Shown in pieces: positions 1 through 12,800 of a stretch of DNA of 64,000 nt (the first letter of the stretch is position 1; every line of letters starts with the position of its first letter). The notes under the pieces are model-generated. The model did no database searches and was not told the origin of the DNA. It saw only the letters and a list, made by a program, of their open reading frames with translations. Origin of the DNA: Tomocerus qinae (taxonomy: Eukaryota > Arthropoda > Collembola > Entomobryomorpha > Tomoceridae); the NCBI GenBank assembly GCA_020055645.1, contig CM034547.1, positions 50,346,909 through 50,410,908 of the forward strand, written 5' to 3'. The translations under genes and the position numbers were made by a program.

Positions 1-2
1 TT

Positions 3-1877
3 GAACAGCTTCGGGAAGACTTAATAGTTCGTATTCGCAGTTTAATCAAATCAGATGTGGTTCTTCATACTGTTGAAGTCGGTCCAAAGGTACTACTAAC
101 CAGTGTTCGATGACCAGCCGGCTGGTTGGTTAAAATGGCTGGCTAAAATGGCCGGCCGGCTGGTTGAAATTCTTTGTTAGCCAGTGGTTGAAATGGCCAA
201 AATGGCTGAAATGGCCAAAAATAGTCAAATGGGGCTATATGAACTGAGACAATCATCCTTGATTTGGCGGGAAATTTAAAAAACCATGATTTTTGGTCAT
301 TTTGGCCACTAGCCATTTTAGCCGGCTGGCTGGTCAAAATCCTTTTCAGCCGGCTAAAATAGAACACTGCTACTAACATACCCTGTCACTCTGTCACTAT
401 CAGTTTTTCTTTTTTCGACATGAATTACATATTTTTTATCGTGTACAATTCGTAAAACGATTGATTATTTTTATTTACAAGGAGTCTACAAACGAAGTGG
501 CAGGACCTGTAGATGAAATTGCTGCGTTTCACAGAAATCCAATGAAGTTCCCTAGATGTGTCATAAGGTCCGCTTTCTACAGTAAAAACACATAGTTTAG
601 AATGTAGTATGATGATAGAAAAACTACTAAACAAAGTAATATATTATAGAAATATTGGAAATAATATAGGAAATCACTCTTTTCACTTACAGCAAGTCGA
701 TTATCGAAATTGTAACCTTAATAAAAAGTCATTTGGTAAACTATACCAATGATTTGCATTTGACCGATAATGCCTATAATTTGTATTTGTCTCTTGTAAC
801 TGTACCAAAGAATGAATCCGAAGCTGGTGACTTAATTCCACTCTCTGCAGGTAAATAAATGTGTTGCCTTTCTATACTACGAATACGAATACCTAAAAGT
901 CAAAGACATTTTTTACCATTTCATTACAGTTCTAATCCACAACAACTCATTATTTCTCTCCCATCATGCAAGTGTTTCATTTATGAGTGAAGATAAAATT
1001 CCACTTCTTCGCTATAAAGCCAGTCAAGCGTATTCATTTATGATGAGAAGCATTCGTACAAAGTTAAATGGAATGATATCAGAAGCTATGCGAGGGTTGG
1101 ATGAAAGGGTTAAAGCATCAGTTGGTGTGTCCATCCCCTTTGTTATTCTCTAGTACTTGTAGTTTCAGTTAATTTCTAAAAAAGGAAGGTTCTTTGTGTT
1201 GTTTTCAAAAATTATTGTGTATTTGAATGAAGTTTAATATGTTATAGATGATGTGCACGTCAAGTTTCAACTGATTGCTTCCGAATTCGTGCGACTGGAC
1301 AATCTTTTTAAAGGTATATTACCTCCTCGGGTTTGGAAGAAAACATTAGCTACTTTAGTTGACCATACAGTAAACGAGATGTGCTCAAAAGTGCTTTCAT
1401 GGGATGATATTTCTGCTGCAACTGCTCAAGAGCTGGCGGAATCTTTTACTCGATTTAGTGTGTCTGTCTCTGAGTTATTTAAGGTAAAAAGTCAATGATT
1501 GATTCTCGATAATGAACTGACTTATTGAATTAATGCCTTATTTGGATTTTTTTAAAATAGGGAGCCGCAACTTCTGTTAGAGAAATTGATGTACTTACTT
1601 CCCAAATAGTGTCGAAATGGCAAAGATTTCGGTTGTTGACTTTTGTTATCACAGCTTCAATGAAAGAGATAGAAGACAAGTTAGTGAACTTCATCTATGG
1701 TTAAAGAAAGTATGGACTTTATGTGCACTTTATCATTTCATTAACTTCTTTTTCAGATGGGTTGATGGTTGTGGACCCTTAGCTGTGGCCTTTAGTGGTG
1801 AAGAAGTTCGGCGACTTGTACGAGCCCTGTTTCAAAATACTGATCGTCGTGCGGCCTTTCTTGCTTCTATAAAATAA
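3..1877 (+). CDS. zw10: ZW10 kinetochore/vesicle-tethering protein, C-terminal part (5' end outside window)
   Basis: Seven coding exons join in phase: 3-89, 482-567, 693-850, 930-1124, 1248-1483, 1561-1679 and 1757-1877 (TAA at 1875-1877), giving 333 residues, under half of a typical ZW10. Diagnostic stretches match the ZW10 C-terminus as I recall it: [20 protein letters not shown] (human-like HNN..AHH), [14 protein letters not shown], and the end [10 protein letters not shown] followed by [22 protein letters not shown]10 belongs to the RZZ complex (Rod-ZW10-Zwilch), which recruits dynein and checkpoint proteins to kinetochores, and to the NRZ tethering complex (with RINT1 and NAG) for Golgi-to-ER vesicles. 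Donors are mostly GTAAA/GTACT/GTGTG, but the donor at 1680 is GTTAGT and the one at 568 is GTCCGC. Both are forced by phase and by conservation across the junction. The gene is convergent with the GALNT2-type gene, with 2.0 kb between stop codons. The boundary of the first exon is the least certain. Confidence 0.9.
101..369. mobile_element. hAT-type MITE inside a ZW10 intron
   Basis: A 269-bp element with terminal inverted repeats starting CAGTGTTC (101-108) and ending GAACACTG (362-369). The similarity continues inward over about 24 bp through a CAGCCGGCTG core. It is flanked by a perfect 8-bp direct repeat CTACTAAC (93-100 and 370-377), the duplication length typical of hAT transposons. The interior is made of short repeated words (aaatggc, ggccggc) and their complements, and it encodes nothing credible. 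It lies 11 bp downstream of the exon donor (exon end at 89). Confidence 0.85.
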
Positions 1878-3860
1878 GTTTGTACCCTAAATTTTTAACA
1901 ATAGGTTAATTACGTAAATAAGTTATGGGTTTACTGTAAGTATAAATTATTCGTTCTTGTAAGTAAAGTGTAATCATCTGTTTATTTGACTTATCGTTCT
2001 GCAGATCAGCTCATAATTATAATTTGGCTGGTATTAATGTTATTACTTTTTAATTTGGCGTTTATTATGGAATACAGTTTTCACGTTAAAAATTATTTTG
2101 ATATTCACTTTAAATGAGTCTATTTCATCAGTTGTCGACCACGCGTCAAGTCATAAAAATTAAAATAGTCTAGTTTGGGTTATTGTTACAATAATTGTGC
2201 CGAAACATAAGTACCTACGAACTTAAGGCACATTCCACTTGTGTAGTGCAGTAGTTAGTCCTTTGTAGTAGGTAGGTTTCTTAGTATTAGAATCAGATAT
2301 ATTTCTCATAGCGAGCAAACGAGTATTGAAACAATTGCACAGACTTTGACATTGGCTGACGTAGAACAATTTAACCTATATATATAGCATACTAAACATA
2401 TAAAATACTTAAACAGACAACATAACAGCACGAATGAAAAGTAAAGTTGAATATATTATATCCTAATTAATATCACGGATTTACAGAAAAGTTTGAAGAT
2501 TATATAGCGGCCAAGTGGTTACATAGTTTATAAAATGTAAGGAAATATTTAGGAAAATTAAGCTTGGCAAAGATGGAGCACACGTTATTAGTAAACTATA
2601 AGACATGTTAACTTTTTCTACACAGGTTCACTTCCATTGAATCTAGGCTATTTAATGTGCTGTTGAACTTCTATCATCTAAAAAAGTTTATTGTCAGGAT
2701 AAAAACTAGTATTATCTGTCTGTAATAGTATTCATATAATACAATACATAGTATATATTACTTTAAAAATTAATTGCCAGCTCCAAACTCCAAATTTCCT
2801 ATAAAAACAGAACGCTTTTCTTTTCGCTAACATTTTTTAACAAATAGGTTAATCTAGTCTGGCTAGAATATCCAACGACTACTTATCATAATATTTTACC
2901 AACAGGATGGATATAATGGGAGGTTTATACTTTAAAGGGCAAAATTTATAAATGTATATTTTTGTAAACGGTTTTACTTATATTATAGTCCATGCTCCAT
3001 GACTTCTACTGACTACTGCTATACGACCATTTGATTAAATTACAGTTTAAAATAGTAATTAACAACACTAGTAGATTAATGACTAATGTACTAGACTACT
3101 AGTTATCTTAAGTGAAATTACATATTTAAAATGTGTAGGAAGTAGTATATCACTTTTCAATTTAAAATGCTTCAATATAGGAGCTGGAACAAGCTTGGCA
3201 TTTTAATTTAATACAAGTCGATAAGTATAATATTATATCGTTATTAGCAGTTTTGCTGTGTGGCCAGCTCCAACAGGAGAGAATGAGACAAATCTCTCAT
3301 CACTAGTATTACCATAAACACTATTACCTTTAATCAATACAACTTGTATAAGGCCGTTTTCAGATCTAGTAACAAGTCATAAATAATTGACATAATAATA
3401 TAATAATTCATTGCGTTGAGTAGAGGAGTTAAATGCTACGTACAACCTTCGTAATACATTCATTTTATGTATGTACACTAAAATATCTAATTAGATTTAA
3501 AATTAAAAATTGTCCAGTACTATATATTACATATATATCTAAGACGTATCATAATATAACTTTCGTTTTCCAGCAGTATTAATATCATAAGTTACATTCG
3601 CATGACATGATGAAAGGGCTAGATCTATTAAGGTACTAAGTCAAAATGATTCAGCTTTCATACTTCCTCAGATTCCGTGCAAAAGTATCACAAGAGAAAC
3701 ATACTTTAAAAAATAAGTACAAAATGAAGCGTTCGACTCTTTCATCAAATATTTTAGAAATAAAGAAATATTACAAATTAATATTCATACTTTCCATTCT
3801 TCTCATACTATATTGCGACAATATCGTCTATGAATATTGACTGTCTAAAAATATTATAAA
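1878..3860. other. Convergent intergenic region, no gene seen
   Basis: This AT-rich stretch lies between the ZW10 stop and the GALNT2-type stop on the opposite strand. It must hold the 3' UTRs of both genes. Its ORFs are short, AT-rich and have no recognisable product. I saw no convincing AATAAA close behind the ZW10 stop. Confidence 0.5.
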
Positions 3861-6800
3861 TCAATTGAACTCAAATTTCTGAAGATAGTCATCCTGGTCA
3901 CAAATAGCAGAGACTAGGTCTGCCGAGTCGGGTGACGCAGAAACGCAGAATCCGGGCTTTTCCCTACTCTGTAGCAATGTGTCCTTGGAGTATACCCATT
4001 TGGTTGCTTCTTCACAAGGCTGTAAAACTATTGGAGCTCCTACGTAAAGTGTTGATGGCATGGACAGGCATAATTCATCGTGCTGAATAAAGCCTTCCTT
4101 TGTAAATGACCATTCCTGCGATAATTAATTTATGATTAACAATACAATTTCATTTACTTAGAAACTTTTAATAAATTATTTTAATTCTACTGTGATACCT
4201 GATTCCCTCCTGTTCCATGACATTGGAAAACTTGTGCCACGCTATAGGCAGGGTGACCCATAGTGTCAATACATCTATGCCCTTGTTGTAGAGATCCTTG
4301 ATGTAAAAGAGATGTCTGAGGTACTTTAAGATCAGGATATACATTTTTCAAGTACCATTTGAAAGGTTTGCATTTAAGACGTCTTCTAATGTCCAATCGA
4401 TCGTCAATGCTGCAAAAAGCCCAAAAGCATCATTAGCAACTTATCTTTGTTTCAAACCACGAGAGAACGAAAACAAGTTTTTAACAAAAAGGAAGATATG
4501 GTAGATAGTTTTGATTTAATGGCGACATGAAGTTCAGTAAATATTAGTAGGAAGTTCTGTGGGCTGGATGATGAAAACAAGGCCATCTGAGATCTGCGGT
4601 TTGTTTTCCCTTTGCACGTCCAAACGTGGATGCAGATGTACAAAGAAAGTGATGCTGACTTAAATGAGGCAATTTTTCCAACAAGACTTACTTTCCGAAA
4701 GGAACGGCTTTGGCGAGAGGCACTTTAGCATAGTAGAAATTCTTGTATTCATCCATCCAAACTTCAGCTGCACGTCGAGTGTTTTTGGCAAAAACTGCTC
4801 CAGAACCCCCTGGGAAAGTATACGGATGTTGTTTGCGGAACACATCTAGAGACATAAAACGGTCGAGTTAGCTATGTGTTTTATACCGAAACTGCACATT
4901 GTTGTTCATTTAATTTCGAATAAGACGTGTATTCCACCACTTACGACCAACTCGAGAGCATGGGCATATTAATAACACTCCGTTGCATTGCCAAACTCGA
5001 AAACTTATTTCTAAAAAAAGAAAACATCCATCTCAGTCCATTCTTATTATGTTCACCCACCGATATAAAACTGCGAAGAAATGTGCTGCTAAATGTAACT
5101 AGCAAAGTAGTAACAAAAATTTACTAAACAGAACTAATGCTTACATCCTTGTTCCATGAAAGAAATACATTACGATAAAATAAAACAATTTTCTGCCAGT
5201 GTCTGGCTAATAAATACATAAGTAATCAAATCACGTTTACTTATGTCATTTTACACAGCCCGAGAAATGTCTCTTAGTAAAAAAAACAGGGAAAGAGGAG
5301 ATCGGATCATTCAATCGTAAACTTAAACTACTTTAACAGAGTGACTTGGTGAGATTAAATAAATGGAAGAGAACGCAAACCGAAATAGAGCAGAAGAAGC
5401 ACGGAAAAGACATAATATAACAAATAACTGTTACTGTAACGAAGTACAGATAGGTGAAGTTCTGGTTCTAGGGAGATATACTAGAAGAATCCGAAACATT
5501 TGCAGCAATAAGAACTACGTCGAAATTCTCGACCTTATTTAACTTACCCAAGTTCTCGCCACCCCAGACATCCATTTGAGTATCGTATTTTCCCAGTTCG
5601 ATGAAATACTTTCGATCCATAACGAATAGACCACCAGCAATCATTGGTGTCCTAGCAAAAGAAAACGAACGCATGAAGTGAAATGATAGTATCGCATAAA
5701 ACATATTGCGGAAGATATAACCAATAATGTTATCTTTCTGTCGGATCAAAACATTTAATATGAACTAAGGCAGCAGTTGCTGCCAATTCGCAGGACAAAA
5801 AAATAAATTGAGTTAGGTATATAGCTGAAGTCAAGTGAGCAGAACAGCTTGGAGTAGTATTTAGGAGAGTGAAATAGGTTAAAGTACAACATGGCACTTG
5901 CAGTTGCCGACTTTCTGCGACTCACGATACGACTTACGACACGATCGTGATTGTGAGTGAGCAAGCAATGTGGTGAAATAGTAGGACGGAGGAAACTATA
6001 ATACCATTCCGGAAAACTTTCGCCTAGTTAGACTTGAGACTTGACTTATGATTACGACTTACGAGTTATGTTACGACACACGACTACGACATCACAGTTT
6101 CTCTGGAATGCGATCGGAGAGAGAGGGAGAGACCGACGGGAAGAATGATCAAGGATGTCAAGGAAGGGAAAATAGGAAACTAGCACAAAATCTTTCATTC
6201 TTGGAGAGTCTTGTCATTGGAATAAAAGAACGCCCACTTAAGCGTTTAATAAAAAATAGGATTGCATCTATATCTTCACTTGTCTAAGTGTACAAATGAG
6301 AAATCAACTAACTTGATAACCCGAGTGGGATCTCTCGCGAATTCCCGGCGTTCCGGAGGGCTCAAATATTCCCATTTGAAGACTAAATTCCAGTCAAATC
6401 CTCCACGAAGCTCAGCAGACGCTGCTACATATCTAAAGTCATCCATGTTAATCACATCTATGACTGGGCTTATTACATTTGTCCGATTCTGCAAAAAAAA
6501 AGTTATATTATTAAATACCAGAAGTGCATTGATGAAACTTCCTACGTCATTTTCAATCCAATAGAAACTTCATCATGAATGGCTACCTGTTTTAGCTAAT
6601 TTGGCATTCCTCAATCCTCTTCCATCATTTATTCAGTAGATATCTACTACCTACATCTCATTTTTTCCTGTCCTACATTACCCTTAATAATACAGTGGCG
6701 ATTCTCAAGATTACATAGCAGCTAACCAAACATAAGTTAAATTGCATCATTAATATATTATAATGGATATACGGTAATTCTTATACTTAGAGGATTCGAT

Positions 6801-9800
6801 GGACAGAAGAAAAACAAGGCCCAAAGGATTTTATACTTTCCTGATACATCTAAACAAGTCTTTGGAAATACAAAGCATAACAAAGTTTAAATCAAGCCAG
6901 AATGACACTAATGGAGATGTACGGTACACAAGAGAGGTTTACTTTTCTGCAATAGAATATCTCTGACTTTGCGAATCGCACTTCTCCACGGCTTGTAAAT
7001 AGTGGTTTGACTATTGACTCTGCAACCTACTCAACTCTCACAATCATTTGGCTCATTTTTTATTTGTTTTAACTACTCTCTAGAGCTAAACTACCTACCT
7101 ACCTTTCATAGCCTGTCTTGTAAATAAAAGCTTGTCTAGCACCCTGATTTTCCTGATTCATTCTCGTAAGGTCTAGTCTAAACCACTTTAGGTAAGTTTC
7201 CTAAGGTTGAGACTAACCCTAACCATTCCTGCAAACAATAACATGGACCCTTCATGTGGATCAAAACAAGACGGATAGCTACAATAGATCCTTGCATGCA
7301 AAATCATTTTTTAAAATTGCTAAATTTTTAACCTTGCAAAAAAGCAAGATATGATACGTGAAATTCAACTGACAAATATTTAGGCTATAATACCTCTTTG
7401 ACTAGTTGAAGGAGTGGCTCTAACCATCCAGTATTGCATTCGCAATGTGAGTCAAGGAATGTTAAAATTCCTCCCGTGGCAGCATCGGCACCTCGTACTC
7501 TTGAACGCATCAAACCTGATTCATAAAACAAAATTCAATCAATCACATTAGCCTTTTTATTGGATTCATTAGAAAAATATTGTTTGTTTCATTTATGATT
7601 TTTAATACACATCAATTCAGTATCGTCATTAACATGCGTTTCTTACAGAAGCCGAGTTTATCAGTGCATAAATACAATGTACAATGCCAGTTCATCATCA
7701 AACGCCTATTCAGGCAACTTTTCTGAATTTCAGTTTTAATAGTGCATACCAAGAAACGAGTTTATTAGCATTTCTCAAACGGACAAAGTCAAGCTAAAGA
7801 AAAATAAGATTATTAGTCTAATAATAAGACTGTCATTGTTAGCATAGCATTGAATTGGCATTATTTCCTTCAACAATTACGGATACGTGGGCAGAAGAGG
7901 AATAAATATTGAAATAGTGGAAAAGTAAAGGGAATGAATGAATATTTATAAATGGTTGACCTACTTCCGCAAGTGCCATGCCAAGTGCTGTGCGTACCGA
8001 GGTACAATTCCATTATTTACTCATCCAAATGCAATCAGACAAAAGGAAATGTTATGCTTAGTGACCATTGCAATGTAACATACACAGCAGTAGGCAGAGA
8101 AGCACCTCACGTACTACTGACTACATATGTCTATTTACATGTGAAATTATTATAACTAAATAACTCGCGATAATAGGAACATTAATACAATATTATTCAA
8201 ATTCCACATCCTTTTACTCTTCCATATCTCGCATCGGTCGATTTCTCACGGTTGTGAACTCACAACAATTCCTTCTACAATGTACACAAGGCATCTTCAC
8301 ATGCTACATACTATACACACTGTACAACTTCTAACTTGACTCGGAACGTCGGAATTCATCTACTTTTTACATGCTACATACAAAGTTCATAGGCAATAAC
8401 ACAATGTACAATGGGTAATATTCATCAATCCTCCTAGCTCATCAAATCCATCACGTATACTTGTCTATGCTAAGTACTACCTTATTTACCTACCTATAAC
8501 TATCTCCTATGATAAATATGATTATACTAATATAATTGCCAATATCTACTACTTCACCTTACATGCATGTATAGCTATACGGTACATCTACAAACGAGCT
8601 ACTTACGTAGAAACGTCATAGTAGTAGTGGACAAGTACAACATAAGTAGGTAGTCCTAATAAGGTACTTCTTGTACCGCTGCTGCTGTATACAAAGTATT
8701 GTATCCTGAAGTGTATGTATATCTAACGAGAAATTGATACTCTGAAGCTTATAAGAATCAACTTTTCAAATGTGTTTTAATATAGAATAAGCTACTTTGA
8801 GTATATAAATATTAAATCCTTCAGTGTATTATATCTATGTAGCTGTTAATACAATAGAATTGTTGTGGCGATGACTTAGAGGTACAGAGTAGTCAGAAGA
8901 ACAAGACATTTTATTATTTCACAGTGAACTCTGTCTAGTAGTGTAGTGTACTTAGTAAGAGTTCAGTGTGATATGATAATAGTTTATCTATATTAATCTA
9001 CTATGCAAGAAATCCTGTTTTACTATGCAATAGCTTTCCTTTACCTTATAAAATATTACTCTTACTAACCAAGCTGATGATGAATAATGAATGATACTCT
9101 AGCGTAGTGAAGTTGAGGTTGGGTGAGATGAGACATTTCAGATTGAGAGAGTACGCGCAAAGAATCCCTTTACCTCCATCCATGTACAATGTTATATCTT
9201 GATTGTCTGTCGCTCTCAAATGAATTAAATAAGCTGTCGTAAGAAGTCATACGTTCATATATGCCTACTTAGACTAACAATAAGTAAAGTAAGTGGAAGT
9301 GTGTGCTGCAAGCGAACGATGATCCCTGACCAAGAGAGCTTTTACAAGAATGCAAAGAATATTTATCCCATTCACTCACACTCCTCTTCTATGTACTCTT
9401 CCTAGTGCGATCCAACCATCCCTCTATTATGTATATGTATTACATACACAAGTGAATGTGGTTATTTATGTGTCTTGTTTGTTTGCTAACTATTCAGTGA
9501 AAGCGAACATCAAAAATCGTTCAATTGCCTTGTTTGCTTCGTTTCATTTTCCATAATTTTTGATCATATACTCAAACTACTACACGTAGGTAGACGATCA
9601 ATTGCCAATACACGGAGACTAAACTATTCTCAGACAATCATGTATATTAAAATAATTATCATATCTATATCCTCAAATGTACTTGCTTTTATCCTCTACA
9701 TTTTCTATTGGCTTCTACACCCATGCATTATATTCTTACTTTTTGGCTGCAGATGCAGATGAATTTACTCCAAAAGATTTAGAATGCACACTGACCACAC

Positions 9801-12800
9801 ATTACTAACTCTCAAGAGATAATTCATTGGTTGGGAAGCTTTCTAACCATCTATATACATTTATGCAATGCTCGAGTTCAACAAAAAATAGCCGATGATA
9901 AGATAATGAATAATGCATTCAATGCCTATAGGGAGATGCACCAGAAGATTTTTCTGATCTCTGTGACCACGCGCTACACTTTTATGATTTTCGTAACTAT
10001 CTTTAATAAATCAGTCATCTACTCATCACTAAGAGTGGGTCAGCATGTTCATCATTCTAAAAGAGTGCATGACAATTCAAATCATGCATTGCATCTGTCA
10101 TGAAATAAATTATACTAGATTGCAAAATAATAGTAACTAGTCTACTGGCACTGGTTGTGGAATATTTAATTCAATAATTACCGTTACGACTCTCATTTGA
10201 CCAGTTCCTAAAACACGTGAAGAATAAATTAACTAATTGATACTTTGACAGTAACACGGAAGGCAAAATCCGAGAAAAACAATGTAAAAGGGACAGGTTA
10301 TATTTTTGAAAAACAATAATACACGCTCACACCTGAGCGTATCATTTCCCTTCCCACACGTGTATGATCTCAGGACGGGCAAACAACAGTTTTCCCAATA
10401 GTAACAATAAAAACAAAAACTGTCACGCTCTATCAGTACATTAAGTCCCACAAGAACAAAACTGGTCAACTCTCCATTTACATTCCAACCAAACACACAA
10501 GTAGCTCGTAACATTTCTCATCGTACATAAATAAATAGAAATAACAGTTTTATGTGTGTTATTTCCTAGACACGTAAACAGGCGAATTTAAAAGATGATC
10601 TAGTCCGCCTAAAAAGTGATATAAAAGTAGGTATATAGCATGTCATTAAATTGGACTGATTGGGCTGTAGAACATCATTAGGATGTAATAGCCAGCCCAT
10701 AGCAAGACGAAGGGAAGAAACGGAAATGGTTGGTGCGCATAAGATAAATAATGGACAATCGTAATGATGATGCACTACTAACCCTTGACTCGAAAGTCAT
10801 GACTAAAAAACATGCAACTTCCAAAGACCAGTTAAATAAAATTAACCAATTATGCCCCATGACCCAAAACATTGTCATGTCATATCGTAAGTCGTAACAT
10901 AATAAGTAGCATTTATCCAAGAGTAAACAACCTCCTCTTTCTTTAAATGGGTAATTAACTTGTTATTAAGAAGTTATATCATAACATTACAATGTACAGT
11001 GCTATCAGAGTCGGTCTTTAAAATCTAGGATTTGAGAATGTACAACAATTGCAAGACATGGCATGAGAATATCATAACCTTAAAAACGGTTATCTGCAGA
11101 CGCTAATTTCAGCAGACATAATTGAGGTTTCTGTCTAGCTTTAAAAGTACAACGTTACACATTCAAATAATTCTTTTCCTACAATCTCACCCAAATGTTT
11201 GTTCATTTGCTGAGACACTATTAATGCTAATCATCATGCTCAACTATTCTTAAAATTTCACTTGCTACCATTTGCATGCTAACTACAGATATTAGCTACA
11301 ATACCACAATGCTATAAGCACGCAACTTATAATTACTATAAGCACTTTTACATGTAATACCTACATAGCAATAATAAGATCGCCAATTGTACGTTGTGCC
11401 AAAGCCTTCTGGTTTTCAGCAATGCATGAAATTAGGTATACCAGGATATAAACCGTAACTAAAGAGTGCAAAGCCTACCCATGAAGCACACTCGTTTAAT
11501 AGTTATCTAAATGTACCAAACTTGCAATAAATATGCAATTACAGGATATGGAACATGGACATGTACAATACGACCATTATATTTATAGGTATATAAAATG
11601 ACATACCTTCTCTTTTTTCATTCCGGAGAACCTTGACTTTGTGAATTGTAGCCAGCTTAGCTCCATCGTCAGCTAAATACAGGAAACAATATAATTAGCT
11701 TCAAAATTAGTACCACTTTGTTTTAATCAATATAAAAATGATATCTATATCCATGAACTAAAACTGCAAATTGTGTTTATGCTATGAAACTACATCATCA
11801 TGCAGAAACTTTCAAATGACACTTTTACTCGTTGTTGTATTGTAGTTATAGTCTCATGCATTGCATTTAAGTCGTGACACAAAGTAACTGCTGGCCATTA
11901 ATAATACATTTCAATTGAATCATATTGCTAAACTAATGATATAGTAATGACTGCCTATTATGAAAAGGAAACTATTGAGAGCAATATCCTCCTTTGTTAA
12001 ATCTTCCGCAGTTACGTACCTTTCCAGATTTAACAACATTTCATGCTCACAAACTCATGATGTCTTTAAGACAATGGTGCATTATGATTTACTCTAAGGT
12101 ACTTTATTTAACACTGCAGTGCACTCTATTACACTACTTTAAGCTATCTATTTACTTTTGTTTCGTTTTGGCATGAATGATTTTCTATTCCCTTCATTAT
12201 TACTATCTTATAGGGTTAAGAGAATGTTAAAAAGTTTTCCTTGAATAGAATCAAGATTCGATTTGTACATAATAATTAAATTAAAGAGAAGAGCTCACGA
12301 TTAGGAGAAGCGTCATCGACAAGAATAATCTCATGAATTAAATGAGGAGGACTTCGGTTGAGTACACTAGCGATAGTTCTTAAGAGAGTAGAACGAGCTT
12401 CGTTGTGAAATGTGATGATCACCGATGTCGGCGTCAGACTTGACACATCATACTCCTTCCTCCGACACCTGTGCATTATAATAAAACAATTAGCATTTTA
12501 ATAAATCTTTTTTACATGTAAATCACTGCATCCGTTTGCCATGTTTCTCAAGAAAATTGAACAGAAAAAAATTCCACATTACTAGCATTACATAAATTAG
12601 GAAAGTAGACAGATTAAATCTACATTGCTAATGACTTTAAAATTGCAGGTTGACTTCTTTGACATTTTCAACTTGCAACATAACGTAACTACTAAATATG
12701 CTGCTGTATACTTGTTTACAACTCGTGGTCAACTCCTATAGTATACGGAGTTAAAATAATCGATTATTACTACAGTATAGTGCACGTCCATTTCACGATG

